Source of the DNA: Pseudooceanicola nanhaiensis DSM 18065 | Lineage (GTDB): Bacteria; Pseudomonadota; Alphaproteobacteria; Rhodobacterales; Rhodobacteraceae | Direction: 5' to 3' | DNA length: 64,000 bases | Assembly: GCF_000688295.1 (NCBI RefSeq) | Contig: NZ_JHZF01000001.1 | Location: 1 to 64,000 of the forward strand | In this document: one piece after another, positions 25,187 to 33,093 of the stretch | Layout of the letters: each line of letters starts with the position of its first letter | How positions within the stretch are numbered: position 1 is the first letter of the stretch | The notes under the pieces: generated by a model | Database searches by the model: none | Seen by the model: only the letters and a program-made list of their open reading frames with translations | What the model was told of the DNA's origin: nothing | Made by a program: the position numbers and the translations under genes

Positions 25187-26049
25187 TCCGCGGGCTCCGG
25201 TTCATAGGGCTGAAGCCCGGCTTCCAGTTCGGCCATGACCTCGTCGTAATCCTCGCCGACGAGGTTCCCGACATGCCAGTCGAGCGACATCTCCATCCGC
25301 TTCACGCCGCGGCCCTTCACCGTGTCGAAGACGATCGCCTGCGGCTTGCCGGTGGTGCCCTCGGGCAGGGTCTCGAAGGCGCCCATGACGGAGGGAAGGT
25401 CGTGGCCGTCGACGCGCTGCACGTCCCAGCCGAAGGCGGCGAAACGGTCGTGCACCGGCTCGATCCCCATGATGTCCTCGGTATGGCCGTCGATGCTGAG
25501 GCCGTTCCGGTCGAGCAGGATCACCAGGTGGCCGAGCTGGAAATGCCCGGCCGAGATCACCGCCTCCCAGATCTGGCCTTCCGAGATCTCGCCGTCGCCC
25601 AGCATCACGTAGGTGCGGTAGTCGCGGCCCTGCATCCGCCCCGCCAGCGCCATGCCGACGCCGACCGACAGGCCGTGGCCGAGCGAGCCGGAGGAGAAGT
25701 CGAGCCCGCGGACCTTCTTCATGTCCGGATGGTCGCCGTAGTTCGACCCGAGCCGGGTGTAGGTGTCAAGCTCGGACGGGTCGAAATAGCCGAGATCGGC
25801 GAGCACCGGGTAGAGCCCGATGGCGGCGTGTCCCTTCGACATGATGAAGCGGTCGCGGTCGGGCCATTTCGGGTCCGACGGCTCGATCCGCATCTGGGCG
25901 TAATAGAGCGCCGCGAGGATCTCGGCGCAGGAGAAGGTCGAGGAATAATGCCCCGCCCCGGCGATCCGCGTCAGCCGGACGGTTTCGGTGCGGATGAACT
26001 TCGCCCGGTCCTCGAGGACGGCATAGTTCACGTTGGAGCGGTGAGTCAT
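25183..26049 (-). CDS. Transketolase, N-terminal (thiamine-diphosphate-binding) subunit
   Basis: A 288-residue subunit with the family landmarks KGHAAIGLYPVL, GSLGHGLSVGVGMALAG and the thiamine diphosphate motif GDGEISEGQIWEA...DRNGL. ATG 26049 is preferred over upstream in-frame starts because the extension to 26154 runs into the operator region. With the next gene it gives about 631 residues, close to a one-piece transketolase. It is divergent from the GntR regulator, with TGATATATCA at 26084-26093, 35 bases from its start. Confidence 0.9.
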   Translation of the reverse strand: MTHRSNVNYAVLEDRAKFIRTETVRLTRIAGAGHYSSTFSCAEILAALYYAQMRIEPSDPKWPDRDRFIMSKGHAAIGLYPVLADLGYFDPSELDTYTRLGSNYGDHPDMKKVRGLDFSSGSLGHGLSVGVGMALAGRMQGRDYRTYVMLGDGEISEGQIWEAVISAGHFQLGHLVILLDRNGLSIDGHTEDIMGIEPVHDRFAAFGWDVQRVDGHDLPSVMGAFETLPEGTTGKPQAIVFDTVKGRGVKRMEMSLDWHVGNLVGEDYDEVMAELEAGLQPYEPEPAE

Positions 26050-26083
26050 CGGCGCCCTGTCTCCTCGTTTCTTGACGCCTTTC

Positions 26084-26093
26084 TGATATATCA
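26084..26093. promoter_or_regulatory. TGATATATCA palindrome, candidate GntR operator (site 1)
   Basis: Perfect 10-bp palindrome 35 bases before the transketolase start. The same 10-mer recurs at 26180-26189, with centres exactly 96 bases apart. GntR/FadR-type regulators bind short palindromes of this kind. Confidence 0.6.
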
Positions 26094-26179
26094 GCCGTGC
26101 AGTCCGATCAAGCATTCTCGCAGTGCTTCGGCCATTTTCACGCGATGCGGTCATATTTTTCTGTCATTCCCGCCATTTG

Positions 26180-26189
26180 TGATATATCA
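26180..26189. promoter_or_regulatory. TGATATATCA palindrome, candidate GntR operator (site 2)
   Basis: Part of the 12-bp palindrome GTGATATATCAC (26179-26190), 94 bases before the GntR start. One-mismatch and two-mismatch relatives lie at 33035-33044 and 32770-32779. Confidence 0.6.
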
Positions 26190-26283
26190 CCACACCGCCC
26201 TCCCATGGTGGGGGCTTGCAAGGTCGGTCCGGGTGCGCGATGCGGCGAAGAGGCCCGGTGCAGACAGAGATGGCGGAGTGCTC

Positions 26284-27003
26284 ATGAACGAGGTGACGGT
26301 CGAATCGGAGACCGGGGACAAGTCCCTGCCGCTGTCCGAGATCGTCTATGCGAAGCTGCGGCGCGCGCTGATGCGGGCCGAGCTGAAACCGCATGAACGG
26401 CTCAAGGTCCGCGACCTCGCCCAGAAGATGGGAACCTCCGAGACACCCGTGCGCGAGGCGCTGTTCCAGCTGGCGCACGAGGGCGCGATCGAGATCCGGC
26501 CGCGCTATTACATCCGGGTGCGGCGTCTGACGCTGGCCGAATATACCGAGGTGCGCGACATCCGCCTGCAGCTCGAACCGCTGGCCGCGGAACGCGCCCT
26601 GCCACATATCGACGATGCCGCCATCGACGCGCTGGCCGCGACCCACGACGCGCTCGTCGCGGCCGAGGCGCGCGGCGACTGGCAGACGGCGCTGCAGAGC
26701 AATTTCGACTTTCATTTCGGCCTCTACACGCGGTCCGGCATGCCGACCCTGACCGAGGTGCTGGAGGGGCTCTGGATCCGGATCGGCCCGCTCCTGAGCG
26801 AGCTCTACCCGGACGCGCATCCGACCTATTCCGAGCGGCACCAGCACCTGAACGTGCTCGACGCGCTGCGCGCCCGCGACGCCTATGCCCTGCGCGAGGC
26901 GATCCGGATGGACCTGATGGAGGGCGGGCGCAACCTGCGCCAGCACCTGATGGAGTACGAAGCCGCCGCGGCGGCGCAGGCCGGGACGCGCCGCCGACGC
27001 TAG
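26284..27003 (+). CDS. GntR-family regulator with FCD domain
   Basis: A 239-residue regulator. The winged helix-turn-helix spans residues 18-80 (RLKVRDLAQKMGTSETPVRE), followed by an FCD ligand-binding domain rich in arginine and histidine. FCD regulators often bind organic acids or sugar acids. It is divergent from the transketolase pair and is followed after 27 bases by a short-chain dehydrogenase on the same strand. Two copies of TGATATATCA flank its promoter, so it probably represses both directions. I infer that it also governs the pot-like and aminotransferase operons at 33 kb. Confidence 0.88.
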   Translation: MNEVTVESETGDKSLPLSEIVYAKLRRALMRAELKPHERLKVRDLAQKMGTSETPVREALFQLAHEGAIEIRPRYYIRVRRLTLAEYTEVRDIRLQLEPLAAERALPHIDDAAIDALAATHDALVAAEARGDWQTALQSNFDFHFGLYTRSGMPTLTEVLEGLWIRIGPLLSELYPDAHPTYSERHQHLNVLDALRARDAYALREAIRMDLMEGGRNLRQHLMEYEAAAAAQAGTRRRR

Positions 27004-27030
27004 GCGCGGCCATTCTCCGGGAGGCAGGGC

Positions 27031-27771
27031 ATGATCATCGTGACGGGCGGGACCCACGGCATCGGGCGCGCGGCGGCCGGGATCCTTCTGGCGGAGGGGC
27101 GCGAGGTGCTGATCGCGGGCCGCGACGCCGCAACCGGAGAGGCGCTGGCCGCGGCGCATGAGCGGCTGCATTTCCACAGGACCGACGTGTCGGTCGAGGC
27201 CGAGTGCCGGGCGCTGGTGGACCGCGCGATGGACCTGGGCGGCGGGAAGATCGCCGGGCTGGTGAACAATGCCGGGATCGGACGCCGCCACGTCTTTGCC
27301 GAGACGACCCTTGCCGACTGGGACGAGGTCATGGCCGTGAATGCCCGCAGCGTCTATCTGATGACGCGGCTCGCGCTCGACGGGCTGGTGGCGGGGCAGG
27401 GGGCGGTGGTCAATGTCGCCTCCATCGCCGGGAAGGCGGGCGAGGAGGAACTGGCGATCTACACCGCCTCGAAGGCCGCGGTCATCGGGCTGACGCAGGC
27501 GCTGGCGCTGGAGCTGGGGCACCTCGTGCGGTTCAACGCGGTCTGCCCGGGCCAGATCGGGACGCGGATGATGGGGCGGGTGCTGTCGGACGACCGGCGG
27601 CGGCAGGAGCTGGAGCTGCGGATCCCCGCGGGCCGCATCGCCCGGCCGGAGGAGGTGGGCGATGTGATCGCCTGGCTTCTGTCGGAGCGGTCGTCCTATG
27701 TGAACGGCGCGGTCCTTCCGGTCGACGGGGGCGAGACGGCAGGGCTGCGGACACCGCGCCACCCGGAGTGA
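27031..27771 (+). CDS. Short-chain dehydrogenase/reductase
   Basis: A 246-residue classical SDR oxidoreductase. The cofactor loop TGGTHGIG, NNAG, the catalytic serine region (VNVASIAGKAG) and YTASK are all present. Acidic residues typical of NAD+ preference are not obvious after strand 2 (LIAGRDA), so NADP(H) is possible. It follows the GntR gene and converges on the OtnC-like aldolase gene. It could oxidise or reduce a carbonyl or alcohol produced by the transaminases in the cluster. Exact substrate unknown. Confidence 0.85.
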   Translation: MIIVTGGTHGIGRAAAGILLAEGREVLIAGRDAATGEALAAAHERLHFHRTDVSVEAECRALVDRAMDLGGGKIAGLVNNAGIGRRHVFAETTLADWDEVMAVNARSVYLMTRLALDGLVAGQGAVVNVASIAGKAGEEELAIYTASKAAVIGLTQALALELGHLVRFNAVCPGQIGTRMMGRVLSDDRRRQELELRIPAGRIARPEEVGDVIAWLLSERSSYVNGAVLPVDGGETAGLRTPRHPE

Positions 27772-27775
27772 GGTC

Positions 27776-28438
27776 TCAGCCCTTCGCCGTGCCGGGCTTT
27801 CCGTAGCCGTAGGATTTGTAGGCCGCGTGGACCTCGTCCATCTCCGCGCCGCTCAGCAATGTCACCGCGCCCATGGTCCGGGCGAGCTGGTACTGGCGCG
27901 CCAGCACCTCGAGCTTTTCGGTCAGGTCGAAGGCCGCGCCGAGGCTGCCGGCGAGCGCGATCATCCCGTGGTTCGCCATCAGGCAGGCGCGGTAGGTCGT
28001 GCCCATGGTCTCGGCCACCGCCTCGGCCAGCTCCGGGCCGCCGAAGGTGCGGTAGGGGGCGCAGGGCACCTCGTTCCCGCCGAAGGAGGCGACCATGTAG
28101 TGGAACGCGGGCATCGGCTCGCGCAGGACCGAGAGCGCGACGCAATAGGTCGGGTGGGCGTGCACGATCCCCTGCGCCTCGGGCCGGTTGCGGTAGAGCG
28201 CGGCGTGTAGCGCCCATTCGCTGGAGGGCTTCCAGTCGCCCCTGAAGCTGCCGTCGAAGGCGACCTCGGCGATCTGGTCCTCGGTCATGCGGTCCGGCGC
28301 GATGCCGGAGGGGGTGATCAGCATCCCCTCGCCGAAGCGGACCGAGAGGTTCCCGGCGGTGGCGTTCGAGAGGCCGCGTGTCACGGACTCGCGGCTGTAA
28401 TGCACGAGCGCCGCGCGGATCTCTGCTTCGGTTTTCAT
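27776..28438 (-). CDS. Class II aldolase/decarboxylase, OtnC-like
   Basis: A 220-residue class II aldolase/adducin-type protein. The zinc ligands appear in IVHAHPTYC (His-x-His) and NHGMIAL, with an upstream SEWALH glutamate. In known four-carbon acid pathways OtnC decarboxylates a 3-oxo-tetronate 4-phosphate to dihydroxyacetone phosphate. ATG 28438 overlaps the stop of the OtnK-like kinase, a pairing that is conserved in such pathways. Other L-fuculose-phosphate-aldolase-type reactions are not excluded. It is the last gene of a four-gene unit from 32713. Confidence 0.82.
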   Translation of the reverse strand: MKTEAEIRAALVHYSRESVTRGLSNATAGNLSVRFGEGMLITPSGIAPDRMTEDQIAEVAFDGSFRGDWKPSSEWALHAALYRNRPEAQGIVHAHPTYCVALSVLREPMPAFHYMVASFGGNEVPCAPYRTFGGPELAEAVAETMGTTYRACLMANHGMIALAGSLGAAFDLTEKLEVLARQYQLARTMGAVTLLSGAEMDEVHAAYKSYGYGKPGTAKG

Positions 28439-29694
28439 CGGCTTCCCTCTTCGATTTCCTCGAGCGCGCGGAGCAGGACATCCGTCGCGCCGAGCTTGCC
28501 GGATTTCAGGAAGAACGACACCGGGTCCGGCCCTTCCGAGACGCAGAACCCGCCGCCGTTCGGCCCGCGCGGAAAGGGGCGGACGGAGCGGATGCCGAGC
28601 GCGGTGACGATGGAGCCCGAGGTCTCGCCTCCGGCCACGACGAAGCGCCGGACGCCGCTCGCGTGCAGCCCCTGCGCGACCCGTGCGAGGATGCGCTCCG
28701 CCAGCCGGGCCGCGCCGAGCCGGCCAAGCGCGGCCTGCGCGGCCTTGACGCCGGACTCGTCGGCGCAGGTGGTGATCCCGAACGGCGTCCCGATCCGGTC
28801 CGTGGCCCAGTCGAGCGCCTGTCCGGTCAGCGCCGCTTCGTCGCCGGCCAGAAGGTCCAGCCGCAGCACCGGGTGTTTCGCCTCGAAGGCGGCCAGCTGC
28901 GCCTCGGCCACCGGGCCGACGCTGCCGCCCAGCACCACGGCGGGCCCCTGCGCATGGCGCGGCGCGGCGGCGGTCCCCGCGTGACCTCGGCCGAGCGCGA
29001 GGCCCAGCGAGATCACCAGCGGATCGCTCGCCACGATGCAGCGGCGGTCGAGGGCGAGCGTGGTGCTCATCTCGACATCGCCCGCGTCGGAACAGTCGAG
29101 CAGGACATGCCGGTGCCCGGCCTTCACATGCGCGGCGAGCGTGTCGCGCGCCGTGGTCTCGTCCAGCAGGTCGAGATGCGTGACAAGGCCGAGCGGCGTG
29201 GCGGTCTGCCGCGACAGGAACCGCACGAGGTTCGGGTCGGGCATCGGCGTGACCGGGTCGAAGCGCTTCACCGACTCGTTCACCAGCATGCCCTGATAGA
29301 ACAGGTGGCCCTGGTGGACGGTGCAGCGGAACTCCGGGAAGCCCGCGCTGAAGAGCACCGGCAGGTCGCCGTAGCGCTCGGCCAGCATGTCGGCGGCGGG
29401 GCCGATGTTGCCCTCTTCGGTCGAATCGAAACTGGCGCAGGCCTTGTAGGCGACGGTGCCGCAGCCGAGCGCGTCGAGCGCATCGAGGGCGCGGGCGATC
29501 TCGGCCTTCGCCTCTTCGACCGGGGTCAGCCGCGTGCGCGCGGCGATGACGACGATCGGCGCCTCCGTGTCGGCCTCGCCTGCCGCGTCCGTGTCGAAGA
29601 AGACCGGACATTCGATCCCGGCCTCCTCGAAATAGGAGGCGACCAGCAGCCCGCCGGTGAAATCGTCCGAGAGGATGCCGTAGGCCGGGCTCAT
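28435..29694 (-). CDS. Four-carbon acid sugar kinase, OtnK-like
   Basis: A 419-residue DUF1537-type kinase. The N-terminal LSDDFTGG motif and the C-terminal VAGGETSGSIVTALG nucleotide-binding segment are diagnostic of this family, which phosphorylates 3-oxo-tetronates, D-threonate or D-erythronate. It is coupled to the OtnC-like gene by an ATGA overlap and starts 37 bases after the amidohydrolase-like gene. The sugar-acid substrate implied by kinase plus aldolase is a four-carbon 3-oxo acid, but the upstream enzymes are atypical, so the natural substrate may differ. Confidence 0.82.
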   Translation of the reverse strand: MSPAYGILSDDFTGGLLVASYFEEAGIECPVFFDTDAAGEADTEAPIVVIAARTRLTPVEEAKAEIARALDALDALGCGTVAYKACASFDSTEEGNIGPAADMLAERYGDLPVLFSAGFPEFRCTVHQGHLFYQGMLVNESVKRFDPVTPMPDPNLVRFLSRQTATPLGLVTHLDLLDETTARDTLAAHVKAGHRHVLLDCSDAGDVEMSTTLALDRRCIVASDPLVISLGLALGRGHAGTAAAPRHAQGPAVVLGGSVGPVAEAQLAAFEAKHPVLRLDLLAGDEAALTGQALDWATDRIGTPFGITTCADESGVKAAQAALGRLGAARLAERILARVAQGLHASGVRRFVVAGGETSGSIVTALGIRSVRPFPRGPNGGGFCVSEGPDPVSFFLKSGKLGATDVLLRALEEIEEGSR

Positions 29695-29731
29695 GGCCTG
29701 CCGTCCCCGTCGCTGTGCATCGCGCCCATCG

Positions 29732-31399
29732 TCATGCCTCGCCGCCGAACCGGTCGAGCGCGTTGCGGGTGATCGCCTCGGTGAAGGGGTCGCGGCGGGT
29801 CAGGCCCATGATCCATTCGCAGGACCCGGCGGTCAGCACCTCGCCCTTGCCGCGCTTCATGCTCGTTACCATGCCCGAACCGTACTGGTAGTTCCGCCGG
29901 GCGACGGGCGTCTCCTCGGCGGCCAGCTCCGCCAGCCCGACGAGATCGGAATCCCGCACGTAGTAGCGGTAGCCCGGGCCTTCGTGTTCGTATTCGAACA
30001 GCACGGCCGGGCTCATGGCGAGGATGTCGATCCCTTCGGGCACGCCCGGATCGGCGACGGGGTAGGGCAACCCGCGCTCGAAGGTGTAGTTCAGCCCGTC
30101 GACCTCGTAGCCGAAGATCCCGGCCTCGGCGCCGAAGACATCGGCATAGCGCAGGTCGGTGCCCTCGAAGACCCAGTGTTCGGGACGATAGACGGTGAAC
30201 CCGCGCGAGCCGCGCGGCGCGAAGCCGCCCCAGCTTCCGTACATGCCGTGGCAGCCGTTCACCCCCACGGTCGAGGCGCCGGGCCAGTTCACCCCGCCGC
30301 TTTCCCACGAGGCGGTGAGCAGGTGCTTTTGTTCGGGGTCGTCGCGCACCGGGTCCATCTTGGGCGCCTTGGTCTTCCAGCAGACCTGCCGGGCGCCGTC
30401 CTCCTCCAGCCGGATCTGCCACAGGAAGTTGCCGCCGAAGCGCGAGAAGTTGCCGCCCCGCTCGACGAAATCCTCGACCGTCTTCCGCATGTCCCAGGAC
30501 CAGTATTCGTCATGCCCCACGGTCACGAGGCAGGTGTAATCGTCGAGGATCCCGGGCCGCAGGTGCAGGTCGGTCTGGGTGATGATGTCGAAGCCGTAGC
30601 CCTGCCGTTCGGCCCAGACGGCGAAATGCCGGTCGAACTGGGCCCAGCCGGCGGCGGCGTAATACTGGCCGAAGCCGTGCGAATAGCCCCATTCCTTCGA
30701 CGGGTAGCCGGGCAGGTCGTTCATCTCGGGGATGCGGTTCTGCGCGATCCGCGCGGCGCCCTTGGGCAGCCAGAGCATCCCGCGCGTCCAGGGCCGGTGC
30801 AGGCTGAGATGCGGCGAGCCCTCGTTCCCGTTCGGCCCCCATGTCCCGAAGTAATGGTTCGCGCCGCCCCAGTCGTTGTAGGCGGTCCATGTGCCCGTCG
30901 CGAGCATGAAGAGGATCCTGCCCTGCCGCGTCTCGGGCGTCGGGCGGACGACGAAGAAATGGTGCTGGACGAAGCGCTCCCCGTCCTTGCGCATGCAGGT
31001 CGACACCACGCGGTAGAAACCCGGGCGCTGCCCCTCGGGGATCGTCCAGGAATGCAGGACCGGCCAGTCGCAGCCGTCCATGTAGGCGGTCTCGGAGGTT
31101 CGGGTGAAGGTCCCGGGCAGGTCGAAGGCTTCGTGCGCCATCTCGGGCGCATGGCCGTCCCGGTAGATCTGGAGCGTCCATCTGTCCGCCGTGGTCGAGC
31201 CGTGGAACTCGACCGTCTCGCCCGGGTCGTAGGACATCCGGGGCGTGTAGACGAAGACCTCGGCCAGCTCGGGATCCTCGCGCGGCGCCTGGAAGCGGTA
31301 GTCCGACAGGAAGTGCTCGTCGCCGTAGCCCTTCCGCACGCCCCAGGGCGCGACGGCATGGGGGCCGGTTTCGGGGAAACGGAATTTCGAACGGGTCAT
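29732..31399 (-). CDS. N,N-dimethylformamidase large-subunit-like protein
   Basis: A 555-residue protein resembling the C-terminal part of the large subunit of dimethylformamidase, including the GHDEYWSWDMRKTVEDFVER segment, AYNDWGGANHYFG and a conserved C-terminal WIMGLTRRDPFTEAITRNAL. Known enzymes are about 760 residues, use a mononuclear iron and pair with a small subunit; here no small-subunit gene is adjacent and the chain is about 200 residues shorter. It may hydrolyse another amide. It lies 60 bases downstream of the class III aminotransferase and upstream of the kinase/aldolase pair. Confidence 0.75.
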   Translation of the reverse strand: MTRSKFRFPETGPHAVAPWGVRKGYGDEHFLSDYRFQAPREDPELAEVFVYTPRMSYDPGETVEFHGSTTADRWTLQIYRDGHAPEMAHEAFDLPGTFTRTSETAYMDGCDWPVLHSWTIPEGQRPGFYRVVSTCMRKDGERFVQHHFFVVRPTPETRQGRILFMLATGTWTAYNDWGGANHYFGTWGPNGNEGSPHLSLHRPWTRGMLWLPKGAARIAQNRIPEMNDLPGYPSKEWGYSHGFGQYYAAAGWAQFDRHFAVWAERQGYGFDIITQTDLHLRPGILDDYTCLVTVGHDEYWSWDMRKTVEDFVERGGNFSRFGGNFLWQIRLEEDGARQVCWKTKAPKMDPVRDDPEQKHLLTASWESGGVNWPGASTVGVNGCHGMYGSWGGFAPRGSRGFTVYRPEHWVFEGTDLRYADVFGAEAGIFGYEVDGLNYTFERGLPYPVADPGVPEGIDILAMSPAVLFEYEHEGPGYRYYVRDSDLVGLAELAAEETPVARRNYQYGSGMVTSMKRGKGEVLTAGSCEWIMGLTRRDPFTEAITRNALDRFGGEA

Positions 31400-31459
31400 G
31401 GCGGCGGCTCCCTATGCCGGGGGGTGGTCAGGTCGGGCGCGGAGCGCGGACGACAGGGA

Positions 31460-32713
31460 TCATGCGTCCGCGCTCCGGTCCCGTGCAAGCGCTGCGAAGG
31501 CGTCGTCGATGGCCGAGAGCGCCTCATCGACGACCGCGTCGGTATGCGCGAGCGACAGGAACATGTTGTGCTTGTTGTGCAGGTAGACGCCGCGGGCGAG
31601 GGCCTGCTGGCAGAAGGCCTCGCCCAGCTTCGCGTCCGGGTCGTCGGCGAAGTGCATCAGCGGGATCGCCGGCGGGCCGGACATCGTCACCTCGAACCCG
31701 TGCCGCGCGGCCGCCTCGGTGAGGCCGGTGCAGAACCGCTCTCCGGCGGCGGCCAGCCGGGCCGGGCCGTCCTCGCGTTCGAGGATCTCGAGCGTCTTGA
31801 CCGCGGCGGCCATCGGCGCGCCGGAATACCAGAAGGAGCCGGTGACGAAGACCTGCTCGGCGGCGGGGCGGAAACGGTCGTTCCCGGTCACGGCCGAGAG
31901 CGGGTAGCCATTGGCGATCGCCTTGGAATAGCCGGCAAGGTCGGGCCGGATGCCGACGTTCTCCCAGCTTCCGCCGAGGTTCAGGCGGAACCCGGCGCGC
32001 ACGTCGTCGAGCACCAGCGCCGCGCCGGTCCGGTCGCAATGCGCGCGGGCCGCCCGGGCGAAGGCCGCGTCGGGCAGCTGCTGGCGGATGGCGAGGTCAT
32101 GCTTGAAGGCGGAGGCCACGATGGCGGCAAGGTCGTCGCCCGCCTCGGCCACGGCGGCATCGAGGCTCTCGACGTCGTTGTAGGTGTAGTAGATCAGGTG
32201 CGCCCGGTCCTCGGCGGTGACGCCCAGCACCGAGGGCGAGCACCAGGGCACCGCGCCGTGATAGGCGCCCTTCGCGACCAGCACCTTGCGCCTGGCCGTG
32301 CCCGCGCGGGCGAGCGTCACGCAGGTGGTCATCGCGTCCGAACCGTTCTTCTGGAAGAGCGCCCAGTCCGCATGGGGGATCAGCGCGACCATCTTCTCGG
32401 CCAGCCGCACCGCGTGCTCGGTCGGCCCGTCGAGGCAGTCGCCCCGGTCGAGCTGCTCGCGCGCCGCGGCTTCGACCTCGGGGTGCCGGTGGCCGAGGAT
32501 GATCGGCCCCCAGGAGCACATGAAGTCGATGTAGTCGCGCCCGTCCACGTCCCGCACCCGCGCGCCCTCGCCGCCCGCGAAGAACTGCGGATAGCCCTCG
32601 GGCACCGCGGCGGCGCGCATGTGGCCCCACATGCCGCCGGGGATCACGGAGGCCGCCCGCCGGCGCAGCTGTGCGTCCAGGCTGTTCGGCAGGTCTGGGC
32701 TTGCGTCGGTCAT
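31460..32713 (-). CDS. Class III PLP aminotransferase, glutamate-1-semialdehyde-aminomutase-like (copy 2)
   Basis: A 417-residue PLP enzyme, paralogous to 22637-23905. Cofactor residues lie in LVLDDVRAGFR and AGYSKAIANGYP, and the N-terminus has IPGGMWGHMRA. It heads the unit aminotransferase, amidase-like, kinase, aldolase, so it probably acts on the same compound. Shared sequence blocks with copy 1 (AEDRAHLIYYTYND; EQVFVTGSFWYSGAPMAAA versus NIFVTGSYWFSAVPMAAA) show that the two are closely related, yet they sit in different operons. Confidence 0.85.
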   Translation of the reverse strand: MTDASPDLPNSLDAQLRRRAASVIPGGMWGHMRAAAVPEGYPQFFAGGEGARVRDVDGRDYIDFMCSWGPIILGHRHPEVEAAAREQLDRGDCLDGPTEHAVRLAEKMVALIPHADWALFQKNGSDAMTTCVTLARAGTARRKVLVAKGAYHGAVPWCSPSVLGVTAEDRAHLIYYTYNDVESLDAAVAEAGDDLAAIVASAFKHDLAIRQQLPDAAFARAARAHCDRTGAALVLDDVRAGFRLNLGGSWENVGIRPDLAGYSKAIANGYPLSAVTGNDRFRPAAEQVFVTGSFWYSGAPMAAAVKTLEILEREDGPARLAAAGERFCTGLTEAAARHGFEVTMSGPPAIPLMHFADDPDAKLGEAFCQQALARGVYLHNKHNMFLSLAHTDAVVDEALSAIDDAFAALARDRSADA

Positions 32714-32769
32714 CCGTGGCTCCGTCTCTGGTCATGTGCGCGTGCCGGGCTCGGGCGGGCGCCGTTATT

Positions 32770-32779
32770 CGATATACCA
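32770..32779. promoter_or_regulatory. CGATATACCA, weak GntR-type site upstream of the aminotransferase operon
   Basis: Matches TGATATATCA at 8 of 10 positions and lies 57 bases before the aminotransferase start at 32713. It may be a weaker site for the regulator encoded at 26284. Confidence 0.35.
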
Positions 32780-33024
32780 AAAATCCGAGTCTGAGGGGCT
32801 TCGTCAAGACGTACTTCTCATTTAGATGGAGATTATTCAGGAATACGCAGGCCCTCGCCGACGGCGCTCGATCTTTGGAAATTCGGCGTATTTTCCCGGA
32901 ATATAGGGCTTTTGTCCCGCACCAGAGTCTCCGATGGTGCGAAGAAGCCGGCCGAAAAAGCCTCAAAACTCCGCCCGGAAACCCTATGACTGCACCTCAT
33001 CCGAGCACCCCAAGCTGAAATCAA

Positions 33025-33054
33025 TTGTCACATCTGCTATATCATGCCTATGAT
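33025..33054 (+). promoter_or_regulatory. Sigma-70-type promoter of the polyamine-type ABC operon
   Basis: TTGTCA (33025-33030) and TATGAT (33049-33054), spaced 18 bases, lie 40 bases before the ATPase start. TGCTATATCA, a one-mismatch GntR-like site, sits within the spacer (33035-33044), where a bound repressor would block polymerase. Confidence 0.5.
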
Positions 33055-33093
33055 TCTCACCACGACGTGAGCAAGAATCGAAGTGGGGACCAC

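Larger units (their letters stand above)
32714..33093. other. Divergent promoter region of the aminotransferase and pot-like operons
   Basis: A 380-base non-coding gap of lower G+C than its surroundings. It contains the GntR-like words CGATATACCA (32770-32779) and TGCTATATCA (33035-33044), and the promoter described at 33025-33054. Two thirds of it shows no other recognisable structure. Confidence 0.6.

Noticed and set aside
29693-32794. A 1,033-codon open frame on the plus strand
   Set aside because: Antisense to the amidase-like and aminotransferase genes, with no domain or ribosome site.
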